The position numbers and the translations under genes are program-made. Of a stretch of 64,000 bases of DNA, positions 27,058 through 36,783 are shown in pieces. The stretch spans positions 5,642,001-5,706,000 of the forward strand of contig NZ_OX638201.1 in assembly GCF_951805225.1 (NCBI RefSeq), given 5' to 3'. The notes below the pieces were generated by a model, which made no database searches, was not told the DNA's origin, and saw nothing but the letters and a program-made list of their open reading frames with translations. Position 1 is the stretch's first letter; each line of letters starts with the position of its first letter. Origin of the DNA: an uncultured Flavobacterium sp. GTDB lineage: Bacteria; Bacteroidota; Bacteroidia; Flavobacteriales; Flavobacteriaceae.

Positions 27058-28446
27058 TTAATCAGGATTTGCCATGATTTTAAATAGCTCTGAATTGGAG
27101 ATGTAAAATCTGTTTTCGAGAGCGATTGCTGCCAGTTTTGCACTTACTAAATTGTTCTCTCGAGTATTAATCAGGAACAAAGAACTTTCACCAAAAGTGA
27201 ACAAACGTTCTTCGGAATTTAGCATCGTCATATTGTTTTCGACTAAATCTTTGGCTAATTTTTTCTGTTTTACAAGCGAAATAATTTCTGTTTTTTGCGC
27301 CGTTATTTTATTCGTCAATTGTGTTTTTTCTAAAGCCAGAGCAAACTGATTTTCCTGAAGTTTATACTTTGCCAATTTCAAACTTCCGCGTTCTTTTCGC
27401 AGAAATAACGGAAAGTAAAATTCCAATCCAATTTTGTAATCGTCAAAACGGTAATTGTCAATATAAGCCGGTTCAGATAAATACGAGTAACCAATGTTTA
27501 TTTTAGGCAACAGCATATTCTGTTTGAGATCTTTTTCGACAGTCAGCATATCTATTTTATTTTGCATCGCATTTAATTTCGGATGCGTGTCTAAACTAAA
27601 ATCTCCCTGCAATAAATCGTTTGTTTTTAAAGTTTCCTGCAATGTAGATTCAAGCGCAGTTTCCGGTACAAGATCATCTGAAATTTCTAACGGAATATTG
27701 TTTTCAAGCCACATAAAATTTGACAATTCCAGTTTTGATTTTGTTAATTTTAGCTTAGAATCTTCAAGACTTAAAGCCCTGTTTTTTACAATAATTCCCG
27801 CTTCAATACTGTCAATCGCTGGTTTATCACCTTGAGTAATTAAGGATTTAATTCCCTCCAAACGTATTACGGCGTTGTTGTTGTAGGTTTCGTAAAGTTT
27901 CATTTCTTCAAAATTCTTCTTCCAGTTAAAATAAGCAAGTGAAGCATCGTATAAAACGCTCACAGCTTGAAGTTTTCTTTCAGATTGACTTAGTTTTATC
28001 TGAATTTTGGCTTTACGAAGATCTGCCATTCTTTGATTAATAAACAATCCCTGACCAAGCGGAACACTAATTCCAAAAGAAGTTAAACCTGAATTTGGAG
28101 TTGTATTTTCCGGATTAAGATAATAACCTTCGTTATTGTCAAATCCTGCTTTTAGCTCGATTCCGTACCACGTTGGGATTTTGAAACTACTGTTTAGAAT
28201 CGAATAATATTCTTTGTCTTTGAATTTCTTCTGACTAAAATCGACTTCAATTTTTGGATCAAAACCACCTCTCGCCATCATCAAATTGGCTTGTGCTTCG
28301 CTTACTTCCAGATTGGCGCTTTTAACCAATGGATGATACTTTTTTACATATCCCAGAAACTCATTATAAGTAAGTTCCTTCGAGATGGTTTGCTGACCAA
28401 AAACGGTGCAACTCAGAAAAAGAAAAGCTATAAATATATGTTTCAT
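27058..28446 (-). CDS. TolC-family outer-membrane efflux protein
   Basis: 462 aa with a signal peptide (residues 1-17, ending TVFGQ). OEP/TolC pattern: early FLGYVKKYHPLVKSANLEVSEAQANL, repeated long amphipathic helices, and beta segments such as KINIGYSYLSEP and KIGLEFYFPLFLR at the expected sites. It is the outer-membrane channel of the exporter encoded by the two upstream genes. Its ATG overlaps the HlyD stop (TAATG), showing translational coupling. Confidence 0.88.
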   Translation of the reverse strand: MKHIFIAFLFLSCTVFGQQTISKELTYNEFLGYVKKYHPLVKSANLEVSEAQANLMMARGGFDPKIEVDFSQKKFKDKEYYSILNSSFKIPTWYGIELKAGFDNNEGYYLNPENTTPNSGLTSFGISVPLGQGLFINQRMADLRKAKIQIKLSQSERKLQAVSVLYDASLAYFNWKKNFEEMKLYETYNNNAVIRLEGIKSLITQGDKPAIDSIEAGIIVKNRALSLEDSKLKLTKSKLELSNFMWLENNIPLEISDDLVPETALESTLQETLKTNDLLQGDFSLDTHPKLNAMQNKIDMLTVEKDLKQNMLLPKINIGYSYLSEPAYIDNYRFDDYKIGLEFYFPLFLRKERGSLKLAKYKLQENQFALALEKTQLTNKITAQKTEIISLVKQKKLAKDLVENNMTMLNSEERLFTFGESSLFLINTRENNLVSAKLAAIALENRFYISNSELFKIMANPD

Positions 28447-29792
28447 TATTTTTTCTCTTTAGTTACTTTTTCGCCGGTTTTGTAATAATTAGGAGGGAAT
28501 CCGTTTAAGGTTCTCCAGATTTCAAACCAAATTGGCACGGTGTCTAATAAAGCAATTGTTTGTGCTCCGGAACCAATACTCAATTGTTTTGGCCATTTTG
28601 CTTCTTTTGGATCGGGAGCGATTAAGATTCTGTATTTTCCGTTTGGACTAATGAAATTTTCTATTGCCACAACTTTTCCTCCAAAAGTTCCGTACGACAT
28701 ATCCGGCCAGCCCGAAAATACAATTGTTGGCCAACCGTCAAACCAAACGCGCACTTCGGCTCCTTTTTTAATTAAAGGCAAATCGATTGGGTTTATAAAA
28801 GTCTCAACAGCAATATCATATTGCGATGGCATTATCGTTACAATTGGCGTTCCTTCTTTTATAGTTTCGCCCAATCCTGCCTGCAAAGCTCTGTTGATAT
28901 AGCCATTTTGTACCGCTTTGATATAATACATTCCGTTTCGTAAGCTGTAATTTGCATACTGATTTTCTAATTTATTGACTTGTGCTTCAGTGTCAAATTT
29001 ATTGCTCAGAGTTGTAAATTGATCACTTTTGGCTTTAGCTACTTTTTCAGCATATTCAGCAGAAATTCTGTTAATCTCAACTTGCGCGTTTATGTATTCG
29101 TTTTTGCTTGTTAGATATTTGTTTTCCTGCGTTATTATTTTGGCATCAACATCTTGCAGTTTTAAACGTTTTTCTTCAACATCTGTCAAAGGTTTTAAAC
29201 CTTCTTTATTCAATTGTACCGAACGATTGTATTGAGTATTGGCAATTCTTAATTGTGTTTTTGCTGCAACCAAATCAATACTGTCACTTTTTATTTTTAA
29301 AAGCGATTGTTTGACTTTGTTTTTTGCCTGTTGCAGTTTGAGATTTTTTTCATTTTCTATAGATCGAATCTGAGTAGAAAGTGTCGTTACTTTTTCATCA
29401 TAAGATTCCAAAGAATTCTTTTTTGCATCAACCTGATTTTTGGTATTCTGAACCAAATTTGGATCCATGTAATCCTCTTTTATTTCAGAAATAAATAGAA
29501 TCGTATCTCCTTTTTTTACAAAGTCACCTTCTTGTACGTACCATTTTTCAATTCTCCCCGAAATAACACTTTGAATAGATTGTGGTCTTTGATTTGGTTT
29601 TAAAGTTGTTACAGATCCTGATCCCGAAATATTTTGTGTCCAAGGCAAGAAAAGAGCAATTAATCCTAAGATCGACGTTGCAACTATTATTTTGTTTAAA
29701 ATCTTAAAATGAGGTCTGTTGCTCAGGTTTTTTACAGTCTCGTATCGATCAAGTGACTGTAATTTTGTTTTGTTGTCAGATATGTTTAGCAT
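28446..29792 (-). CDS. HlyD-family periplasmic adaptor
   Basis: 448 aa with a single N-terminal membrane anchor (about residues 33-50, IIVATSILGLIALFLPW). The lipoyl half-motifs (QSVISGRIEKWYVQEGDFVKKGDTILFI, and later VQNGYINRALQAGLGETIKEGTPIVTI) flank a long coiled-coil hairpin (about 110-280). A beta-barrel region (VETFINPIDLPLIKKGAEVRVWFDGWP) completes the adaptor. It joins the ABC protein (3 bases upstream) to the TolC channel. Confidence 0.9.
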   Translation of the reverse strand: MLNISDNKTKLQSLDRYETVKNLSNRPHFKILNKIIVATSILGLIALFLPWTQNISGSGSVTTLKPNQRPQSIQSVISGRIEKWYVQEGDFVKKGDTILFISEIKEDYMDPNLVQNTKNQVDAKKNSLESYDEKVTTLSTQIRSIENEKNLKLQQAKNKVKQSLLKIKSDSIDLVAAKTQLRIANTQYNRSVQLNKEGLKPLTDVEEKRLKLQDVDAKIITQENKYLTSKNEYINAQVEINRISAEYAEKVAKAKSDQFTTLSNKFDTEAQVNKLENQYANYSLRNGMYYIKAVQNGYINRALQAGLGETIKEGTPIVTIMPSQYDIAVETFINPIDLPLIKKGAEVRVWFDGWPTIVFSGWPDMSYGTFGGKVVAIENFISPNGKYRILIAPDPKEAKWPKQLSIGSGAQTIALLDTVPIWFEIWRTLNGFPPNYYKTGEKVTKEKK

Positions 29793-29795
29793 GAC

Positions 29796-31457
29796 TTATT
29801 GTTTTTGATCCAGGATAATATGTCCGTTTTGCATCGTTATTTTTCGGGTAGATTTTGTTTTCCAATATGGATTTTTGGAAGAAACAATAATCGTCCAGTT
29901 GTTTTTCTCAGAAGTAATAAAATCAATGATTTCATTCGCAACATTTTCGTCCATTGTATCTGTTGGATCTTCGTAGAAAAGTACTTTTGGTTTATGAATT
30001 ATACTTCTCGCCAATAGAATTTTTTGCGCATTAGACGATGACAATTGTCTTCCTTCAGGATAAATATGTGTTTTTAAACCTTTTGGCAATGTTTTAATTA
30101 ACGGACTTAATTGAACTCCATCAAGTGCCCATTTTAAATCTTCGGTCGTTATCGAAGGATCATTAAAAGTTATATTTTCAAGAATGCTTCCTTCAAATGG
30201 AGTTTCGTTATGAATTATGCTGCCTATTTGTGCGCGATATTGTTTTAGATCTATTTTTCTAAAAGTATCGTCGTTGATGTAAAAAGCACCAGAACTTTGT
30301 TTTAATAAACCTGATAATAATCGAATTAGTGTTGTTTTTCCGGAACCATTTGTACCATCAATTACGATTTTTTCGCCTTGTTCAATTTTAAGCGTGATAG
30401 AATCTAAAGCGTTTGTTGGAGCATCCGGAAATTTAAATTTTAAATTTTCAGTTTCTAAATTGATGCTGTTGTAGCAATGATCTATTTGTGAATCTGAGTT
30501 TTCTTCTAATTCTAAATCAGTTACTTGTCCAATTTTTTCAACAGAAGTTAAAACATCGTAGAAACTTTCAAGTCCAACAATGATTTTTTCGACAGAAGTA
30601 ATTACTAATAAGATAATGATTTCGGCAGCAACAAATTGTCCAATATTCATTTCCTGACTTAAAACCAAATATCCTCCAATTGATAATAAACTTGCCGTAA
30701 TAATGACTTTGAAAAGGATTAATTGTATAAATTGTCTTTTGATTACGCCAAAATGTTTCTCACGATAATTAAGATAACCTTCGACTATTGTGTTGTTTTT
30801 TTGAAGTGCAAAATCGTAGTTTAATTCATTTCTGAAACTAAAATTATTACGAGCCATTTCTTGTAACCAACTTGCTACTTTGTATTTAAATTTTGATTCT
30901 TTTAAACTCGTTTCTATACCTGATTTATACGAAAATTTAAAAATAAAGAATAAAAGAAGGAACAATAAAAGTCCAAAAACAATAAAATAAGGATGATATA
31001 AAGAGAGCAGAATTATCCCAAAAGTAATTTGAAGTAAAGCTGCGGAGAAATCCGTTAATAATTTTGAAGTTCCTTTTTGAATGGTTAAAGTATCAAAAAA
31101 GCGATTCGTTAATTCCGGCGGATAAGTTCCGTATAATTCTTCCGATTTTATTTTTGGCAAACGAGCCGCAAATTCAAACGAAGCGCGAACAAATATTTTT
31201 TGTTGTAAATTTTCAGTGATTCTTAATTGCATCAAAGCTAAAATTCCAACAAGTGCAACACCGGCAACAACAAGTATAATAAGCACAATCCAAGATGCGC
31301 TTACTCTTCCGGATTGTATAAAAGTGATGATCGCCTGGATTCCTAATGGAAGTGATAAACTGATTAATCCGGCAAAAATGGCGTAGAAAAAAATTTGATA
31401 AATGTCTTTTTTATCAAGCTCTAGTAAATTGTAAAATCTTTTTAGTGGAGTAGTCAT
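29796..31457 (-). CDS. ABC exporter, fused permease and ATPase with degenerate ATPase motifs
   Basis: 553 aa. Six transmembrane helices (about 18-300) are followed by a nucleotide-binding domain with Walker A DGTNGSGKTT. There is no N-terminal C39 peptidase. The later motifs are unusual: LSSSNAQK stands where LSGGQ is expected, VLFYEDPTD replaces the usual LLLDEPT, and the switch region IIVSSKNPYW lacks the histidine. In a homodimer this would impair both sites. It may be a family trait rather than decay, since the ORF is intact and within an intact operon. Confidence 0.85.
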   Translation of the reverse strand: MTTPLKRFYNLLELDKKDIYQIFFYAIFAGLISLSLPLGIQAIITFIQSGRVSASWIVLIILVVAGVALVGILALMQLRITENLQQKIFVRASFEFAARLPKIKSEELYGTYPPELTNRFFDTLTIQKGTSKLLTDFSAALLQITFGIILLSLYHPYFIVFGLLLFLLLFFIFKFSYKSGIETSLKESKFKYKVASWLQEMARNNFSFRNELNYDFALQKNNTIVEGYLNYREKHFGVIKRQFIQLILFKVIITASLLSIGGYLVLSQEMNIGQFVAAEIIILLVITSVEKIIVGLESFYDVLTSVEKIGQVTDLELEENSDSQIDHCYNSINLETENLKFKFPDAPTNALDSITLKIEQGEKIVIDGTNGSGKTTLIRLLSGLLKQSSGAFYINDDTFRKIDLKQYRAQIGSIIHNETPFEGSILENITFNDPSITTEDLKWALDGVQLSPLIKTLPKGLKTHIYPEGRQLSSSNAQKILLARSIIHKPKVLFYEDPTDTMDENVANEIIDFITSEKNNWTIIVSSKNPYWKTKSTRKITMQNGHIILDQKQ

Positions 31458-31473
31458 ACTATTTTTTTTATAA

Positions 31474-32145
31474 TTAGCGCAGAACGTTATGTGCGAGATT
31501 TAGGTAAAATTGCGTTGTTGTAACCGTTTCGTTGCAATCTGTAATGGATTTCAAATGATCTGTTAGAAAATGCTGGTGTAAACTTCCTTCGACAATAGTC
31601 GATACTAATGATTTAGCATATGGATATTCGGGATTTACTTCCTTGACAATTGCAACAACTCTATTGATAACTCTTTTATAGATTAAAAAAAAGCCTTCTT
31701 TATTTTCCTGATCAACTTCTTTAGTATGAAGTGTTTTTGTGAATTCGGCAATTATTATTTTGTTTAAAATCGCTTCGTTAATATGGTCTGTTGAGACATC
31801 ATCAGTAATTTTCTCGGTAAGTATCGTGATCGCTTTATCGAGTTTTTCTTTTTTGTCCAGAATATTGGTAGTGGTAAAGACAAGTTTGTATTCCATCCAG
31901 CTCCAATACCATGAAGATAAATATACTAATAATTTGTGTTTGTTTTCGAAATATCGGTAAATAGAACTCTCGTTTGAGCCTATTTTTTCGCCTAATTTTT
32001 TGAAGGTAAAATTGTCAAAACCAATATCATCAATAAGAAGAATACTTTGCTCAATTATCTTTTTTCCCAATGCAGATGTTTCCGGATCTTTTACGTAGAT
32101 CTTTTCGTTGACCTGCATCTTTATATTTGATAGTATAATTTCCAT
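31474..32145 (-). CDS. TetR/AcrR-family transcriptional regulator
   Basis: 223 aa. The helix-turn-helix region is IDDIGFDNFTFKKLGEKIGSNESSIYRYFENKHKLLVYL (about residues 36-75), with the typical YRYF-x-NK signature. The C-terminal ligand domain is divergent. It is the first gene of the operon with the ABC, HlyD and TolC genes, 16 bases upstream of the ABC gene. It probably represses that operon and itself. A palindrome next to its promoter (32171-32183) is a plausible operator. An internal ATG at 32118 is a possible alternative start. Confidence 0.87.
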   Translation of the reverse strand: MEIILSNIKMQVNEKIYVKDPETSALGKKIIEQSILLIDDIGFDNFTFKKLGEKIGSNESSIYRYFENKHKLLVYLSSWYWSWMEYKLVFTTTNILDKKEKLDKAITILTEKITDDVSTDHINEAILNKIIIAEFTKTLHTKEVDQENKEGFFLIYKRVINRVVAIVKEVNPEYPYAKSLVSTIVEGSLHQHFLTDHLKSITDCNETVTTTQFYLNLAHNVLR

Positions 32146-32162
32146 AAAAGTTATTTTAAATG

Positions 32163-32183
32163 CAAATATAATAGTAATACTAT
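32163..32183 (-). promoter_or_regulatory. Promoter -7 element with adjoining palindromic operator for the tetR-efflux operon
   Basis: TATATTTG on the minus strand (32163-32170) is immediately followed upstream by the palindrome ATAGTA-A-TACTAT (32171-32183). A similar half site, GATAGTATAAT, lies inside the gene start (near 32130). This position suits repression by the TetR protein. Confidence 0.45.
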
Positions 32184-32292
32184 CAATTTGGAAATTTTAA
32201 CTTTTATTTATGCGAAAAAAAAAGCTGCTCCTGTTTGGAATAGCTTGTATTTTCTCAATTTTTGAATTTTTTATTTGGGATTATAAAACAGA

Positions 32293-32330
32293 AAACCCGA
32301 CAGATTTTAAAAATCTGTCGGGTTTATTTT
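32293..32330. terminator. Strong hairpin terminator after gpmI
   Basis: Perfect 15-bp stem AAACCCGACAGATTT / AAATCTGTCGGGTTT with a TAA loop and flanking A and T tracts. Confidence 0.85.
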
Positions 32331-32376
32331 GAAGTTTTCAGTGTTTAGAATAACTAAAAACTGAAACTAAAAATTT

Positions 32377-33894
32377 TTACAATAACGAATGACAAGTCAT
32401 TGCATTAGGTTGCTGAACGCCCATTAATTCAAGAATAGTAGGAGCGATGTCACCTAAAACACCATTTTGGATATTTTTTAATTCCTTGTCAACCAAGATA
32501 ATCGGCACTGGGTTTGTTGTGTGCGCTGTATTTGGGCTTCCGTCAGGATTAATCATTGTTTCGCAATTTCCGTGATCGGCAATTACAATTGTAGTATAAT
32601 CATTGGCAAGAGCCGCTTCAATCACTTGTTTTACGCAAGCATCTACAGCTTCACAAGCTTTAATTGCAGCGCTCATGATTCCCGTATGACCAACCATATC
32701 TCCGTTTGCAAAATTTAAACAAACGAAATCAACTTCACCTTTATTCAATTCAGGAACAAGAGCGTCTGTTAATTCAAAAGCACTCATTTCTGGTTGCAAA
32801 TCGTAAGTTGCTACTTTAGGAGAATTTCTTAAAATACGTGATTCACCTTCAAAAGGAGTTTCTCTTCCGCCAGAAAAGAAAAATGTCACGTGAGGATATT
32901 TCTCTGTTTCAGCAATACGAATTTGTTTTTTGCCTGCTTTCTCTAATACTTCACCAAGAGTTTCAGTAATATTATCTTTATTGTAAACTACTTTTACGTT
33001 TTGGTATGTTTCGTCGTAATTCGTAAGCGTTACATAATACAAGTTTAACTTGTGCATATTTTGCTCGTGAAAATCTTGTTGTGAAAGCGCTTCTGTAAGT
33101 TCACGACCTCTGTCTGTTCTAAAGTTAAAGAAGATAACTACATCACCTTCAACAATTGTTGCAAGAGGTTTTTCTTGTTCATCAACCATTACGATTGGAG
33201 CAATAAACTCATCAGTAACATCATGCGCATAACTATCAAGAACGCTTGCAACTGCATTTTTAGATGGAGTTCCAATAGCATTTACTACTAAATCATAAGC
33301 AAGTTTTACGCGTTCCCAACGTTTGTCACGATCCATTGCATAGTAACGACCAATGATTGAAGCGATTTTTACCGGAGTATCTTTAATGTGTTCTTCTAAA
33401 TCGTGAATGTATTTTGCTCCGGATTTCGGGTCAACATCACGACCATCTGTAAAAGCGTGAACAAAAATTTTATCCAAGCCATATTCTTGAGATGCATCGA
33501 TCAATCCACGTAAGTGAGAAGTATGAGAGTGAACACCTCCATCAGAAACTAATCCTAAAAAGTGAACTTTTTTATTGTTGTCTTTAGCATAAGTAAAAGC
33601 ATCAACAAGTACTTGTTCTTTGGCAAGTGTTTTGTTTGCTACCGCTAAGTTTATTTTGGCTAAATCCTGATATACGATTCTTCCCGCACCAAGATTCATG
33701 TGACCAACTTCACTGTTTCCCATTTGACCTTCAGGAAGACCAACATTTAATCCGTCAGTTCGAAGTTGTGCGCTTGGGTAATTTTTGTAAAGGCTGTTTA
33801 TAAAAGGAACATTTGCATTGTCTATCGCTGATACTTTTGGATCAGGAGATTTTCCCCAACCGTCCAAGATCATAAGTATTACTTTTTTATTCAT
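32377..33894 (-). CDS. gpmI: 2,3-bisphosphoglycerate-independent phosphoglycerate mutase
   Basis: Interconverts 3- and 2-phosphoglycerate in glycolysis with two Mn ions. I choose the ATG at 33894 (505 aa; 33897 is equally possible). The longer frame to 33924 begins upstream of a good -7 element (33911-33918). The start VILMILDGWG (D11), phospho-serine S61 in MGNSEVGHMNLG, DGRDVDP, and the late metal sites NFANGDMVGHTG and VIADHGNCE all fit alkaline-phosphatase-superfamily GpmI. Single gene between two terminator or spacer regions. Confidence 0.95.
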   Translation of the reverse strand: MNKKVILMILDGWGKSPDPKVSAIDNANVPFINSLYKNYPSAQLRTDGLNVGLPEGQMGNSEVGHMNLGAGRIVYQDLAKINLAVANKTLAKEQVLVDAFTYAKDNNKKVHFLGLVSDGGVHSHTSHLRGLIDASQEYGLDKIFVHAFTDGRDVDPKSGAKYIHDLEEHIKDTPVKIASIIGRYYAMDRDKRWERVKLAYDLVVNAIGTPSKNAVASVLDSYAHDVTDEFIAPIVMVDEQEKPLATIVEGDVVIFFNFRTDRGRELTEALSQQDFHEQNMHKLNLYYVTLTNYDETYQNVKVVYNKDNITETLGEVLEKAGKKQIRIAETEKYPHVTFFFSGGRETPFEGESRILRNSPKVATYDLQPEMSAFELTDALVPELNKGEVDFVCLNFANGDMVGHTGIMSAAIKACEAVDACVKQVIEAALANDYTTIVIADHGNCETMINPDGSPNTAHTTNPVPIILVDKELKNIQNGVLGDIAPTILELMGVQQPNAMTCHSLL

Positions 33895-33910
33895 CATTTT
33901 TAGTTTTTTA

Positions 33911-33918
33911 CAAAGATA
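33911..33918 (-). promoter_or_regulatory. Candidate gpmI -7 element TATCTTTG
   Basis: Exact TAnnTTTG on the minus strand, 14-17 bases upstream of the chosen ATG. It implies a very short leader. Confidence 0.5.
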
Positions 33919-34034
33919 AACCATTTCTAAAATGTGAACGAAAGCAATGTTATAATTTATGGTTAATAAAATGAAGGCTATTAAAAAATAATAATTTGGT
34001 TGAAGAACCCTGAAAATTTTAAAATTAATTCAGA

Positions 34035-36464
34035 CTAGACTTTGTTTCTAATCTTATTTTTGACAGCATTATAGTCAATAAAATATTTTACACTAACCGA
34101 AAAAATGTGTTTTAGAGCGTCATTGTTCAGTAAACCGGTTACATTATTCTTGAAATTTTTGTCAATAATACGTTCAAAATTTGAAGCATTATTTCGGTAT
34201 AAAACCGAAAGCTGACTTCCCGGCGCAAACCACCACGAATACGATAAATCAGTATTCCAGGAATAAAAGCTTGAGTTTTTATTTTCTGTATATTGAGGAT
34301 AAGGCGCGAGAGTTCCGTCTGGCTCAAGTTCTAAAATGTTTTTATTTTCAGCCGATGACCAATAATGACGAACCGCCAGATTGAGTGTCATGGCGCTGTT
34401 TAAAGCATATTTTCCGCCAAGAGTATTCGCATAAGTAATTACATTTCGGTTTGCAAAAACGATAATTTTAGGAGTGTTTTCATTGTTATCATCGTCATAA
34501 CTATCAATATAACCTTTGTTGTTGTTACGTTTTAAAAAACTAAAAGTATAAGTTAGTAACAGTTTGTCGTTAAATCGATATCTCGGGCCAATATCAGCTC
34601 CGTAAGCAATTCGTCCAGATTCATCCGCAATAGCAATAGATGGATTTAAATCAATGGCAAATTTCTTGTTGTAATTCGTCGATACACTTGCCCACGCTTC
34701 AATTTTCCTAGGAATAATAACGTACCTGTTTTCTGCTCTGGGTTCGTAATAATCATAAGATTCCAGCGGAAAAAGAGTAACTCCAAAACCATAATAATTA
34801 TTATTTACCGATGTAACATTTACTTCTGAACTTATTTTATTGTCTTGAACTTTTCCGGATTCTTTATTGAACTCGACATACATATCATAGTCCACTTTAA
34901 ACTTATTAAAAAGTTTAGTCGGGTTTAGGATTCTATAATTTGCATTGCCATAAAAGTTGTAATAATTGGTGTAAAAGTTAATTCCCAAATCATTTGGATC
35001 AAAATCTTTAGTCACAAAATCAGTTCCTACGCTGTAGCGATATTTACCGCTTGTTTCTGCAAAACTTACAGTTGAAAAAAGCCCATTTTTATTTTCGTCA
35101 GCATTGATAAAACTGTATTTGACGTTACCGGATAAATTATAAGTATTGGCTTTAGTATTTAAATCCCAAACTAATCCGGTTAGGTTTGCATCTCTAAAAT
35201 GCCCATCTCGAGTAACATTCGTATTAATAAATGTTACTGAAGAATTTTTTCTAAAACGCTGATCTAAAACCAATACATTATAATTCGTCAAAGGTTCTAC
35301 AACTACGCGTCTTGTTTCGCCTGTTATCGTATCTTTTATAGTAGCAAAAGTTCTCTCGGTAACAGCATTTAAGATTCCAATTCCTAATCCGTTTTTTGTT
35401 CTTCCTGAAACTTTCAAAGCGTTAATTAGATTGACGTTTTGTACATTATCGATTATTTCCTCATTCTTGTTTAAATCAGGATCAACAGACGGTTTTCCAC
35501 CAATTCTTCTCGAATAAAACATATTCCCTTTATTAAACAAATCTGTTCCTTCGGTAAAAAAGGCTCTATTTTCGTTGAATTGCTGTTCAAATGGACCAAG
35601 ATTCAGGATTTGATCGTCGTATTTTGCCTGTCCAAAATCAGGAATTAAAATTGCGTCAAGCGTAAAAGCATCGCTAATTCCGTATTTAATATCCATTCCG
35701 CCTTTTACCGTGCCATACGTTTTTTGATCATCAGCAGCATTTAGATAATAAGAAGCGTACGGAAGGAAAAATAATCGGGTAGGAGGTTTGATGTTTTCAA
35801 TTCCTGCCAGATCACCATTTTGCTGCGTAAAAGTTCCGATTTTAGTATTGATTAAATTCCACGTATATTTTTTACGTTCTCGTTTTATTTCTCTGAAAAA
35901 ATTTATTCCCCACGTTTGTTTGTTTTCTCCCGAAAATCTCAATGCCGCATACGGAAGTTTAATTTCTACAATCCAGCCATTGTCGGCTATTTTTGCTTTG
36001 CTGATCCAAACCGCGTCCCAGGAATAATCCTCGCCATTTGCATCTGTCATAATGCAATCGCCTTGCACATCTGCAGCTGAAACGAAAAACTCAAAATTTT
36101 GCTGACCATCATTAAAGCCATTAATAAAAACGCCAAAAATATCGGCAGTTCCAAAGTTATCACGCTGCGAAATTTCTTTTAGAATCTTAGCAGGTTCATC
36201 ATCATACATCATTGCACCAATATAAATGGCGTCATTATTATATAAAACTTTAACGTCAGTTCTTCTCGCTTCCGGAATCGGTTTGCCATTATCAGGATCA
36301 TACATTACAAAATCAGTTGCAATCGAAGCATCTTTCCATGCTGATTCATCTAGTTTCCCGTCAATAGTAATGCTTTGCGAAGTCGATTGGGTTTGCAAAA
36401 CTTTTTTCTGACTATAGCCTGAGAAAGTAGATAAAAGAAGAATAAGAAAAAGTGCTTTTTTCAT
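34035..36464 (-). CDS. Exported DUF5916 outer-membrane protein with N-terminal CBM9-like domain
   Basis: 809 aa from the ATG at 36464, which begins a clear signal peptide (MKKALFLILLLSTFSGYSQ). The ORF start at 36515 would bury it. A CBM9-type sandwich (about 35-220) shows ITIDGKLDESAWKDA, NDAIYIGAMMYDDEP and WIVEIKLPYAALRF. The long C-terminal part (DUF5916) alternates beta strands such as LLLTYTFSF and NLAVRHYWSS, as in an outer-membrane barrel, and ends in an aromatic-rich strand. Substrate unknown. Relatives are common in Bacteroidota envelopes. Confidence 0.82.
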   Translation of the reverse strand: MKKALFLILLLSTFSGYSQKKVLQTQSTSQSITIDGKLDESAWKDASIATDFVMYDPDNGKPIPEARRTDVKVLYNNDAIYIGAMMYDDEPAKILKEISQRDNFGTADIFGVFINGFNDGQQNFEFFVSAADVQGDCIMTDANGEDYSWDAVWISKAKIADNGWIVEIKLPYAALRFSGENKQTWGINFFREIKRERKKYTWNLINTKIGTFTQQNGDLAGIENIKPPTRLFFLPYASYYLNAADDQKTYGTVKGGMDIKYGISDAFTLDAILIPDFGQAKYDDQILNLGPFEQQFNENRAFFTEGTDLFNKGNMFYSRRIGGKPSVDPDLNKNEEIIDNVQNVNLINALKVSGRTKNGLGIGILNAVTERTFATIKDTITGETRRVVVEPLTNYNVLVLDQRFRKNSSVTFINTNVTRDGHFRDANLTGLVWDLNTKANTYNLSGNVKYSFINADENKNGLFSTVSFAETSGKYRYSVGTDFVTKDFDPNDLGINFYTNYYNFYGNANYRILNPTKLFNKFKVDYDMYVEFNKESGKVQDNKISSEVNVTSVNNNYYGFGVTLFPLESYDYYEPRAENRYVIIPRKIEAWASVSTNYNKKFAIDLNPSIAIADESGRIAYGADIGPRYRFNDKLLLTYTFSFLKRNNNKGYIDSYDDDNNENTPKIIVFANRNVITYANTLGGKYALNSAMTLNLAVRHYWSSAENKNILELEPDGTLAPYPQYTENKNSSFYSWNTDLSYSWWFAPGSQLSVLYRNNASNFERIIDKNFKNNVTGLLNNDALKHIFSVSVKYFIDYNAVKNKIRNKV

Positions 36465-36783
36465 GTCATGTTCAAAATAAACGATTCTGTAAATAGGTGT
36501 TGAATTAATAGACAACGTTTTTCTCGAATTGTTACAGTTATAATTATAATAAATGGCTTTTGATTAAGTTTTCTTTAAGAAAAGGGATCAAAACGCTAAG
36601 ATTTTTATGATAAGTAAATATCTTACAAATAAAAAAGTTTTTTGCTCCAAATGCTAATTTTTTGCCTTAGTTCTGTTAAAGTTTAACCAAAAAGCCCCTG
36701 ATTTACAGGCTTATATTTTGATAGGTACATTTTTTTTATACTTTTGCCAGACCCAAACCTTTTGTTTAACCTAAAGAAATTCA
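36465..36783. other. 319-base divergent intergenic region
   Basis: Spacer between the DUF5916 and L,D-transpeptidase-like genes. It contains the promoter at 36718-36746 and a weak inverted pair (TTTTGAT near 36558, ATCAAAA near 36588). No RNA gene or ORF is recognised. Confidence 0.5.
36718..36746 (+). promoter_or_regulatory. Promoter with TTG and TACTTTTG elements
   Basis: TTG at 36718-36720 and TACTTTTG at 36739-36746, 18 bases apart, match the Bacteroidota -33/-7 arrangement. The ATG follows at 36784. This is the best full promoter match in the window. Confidence 0.6.
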
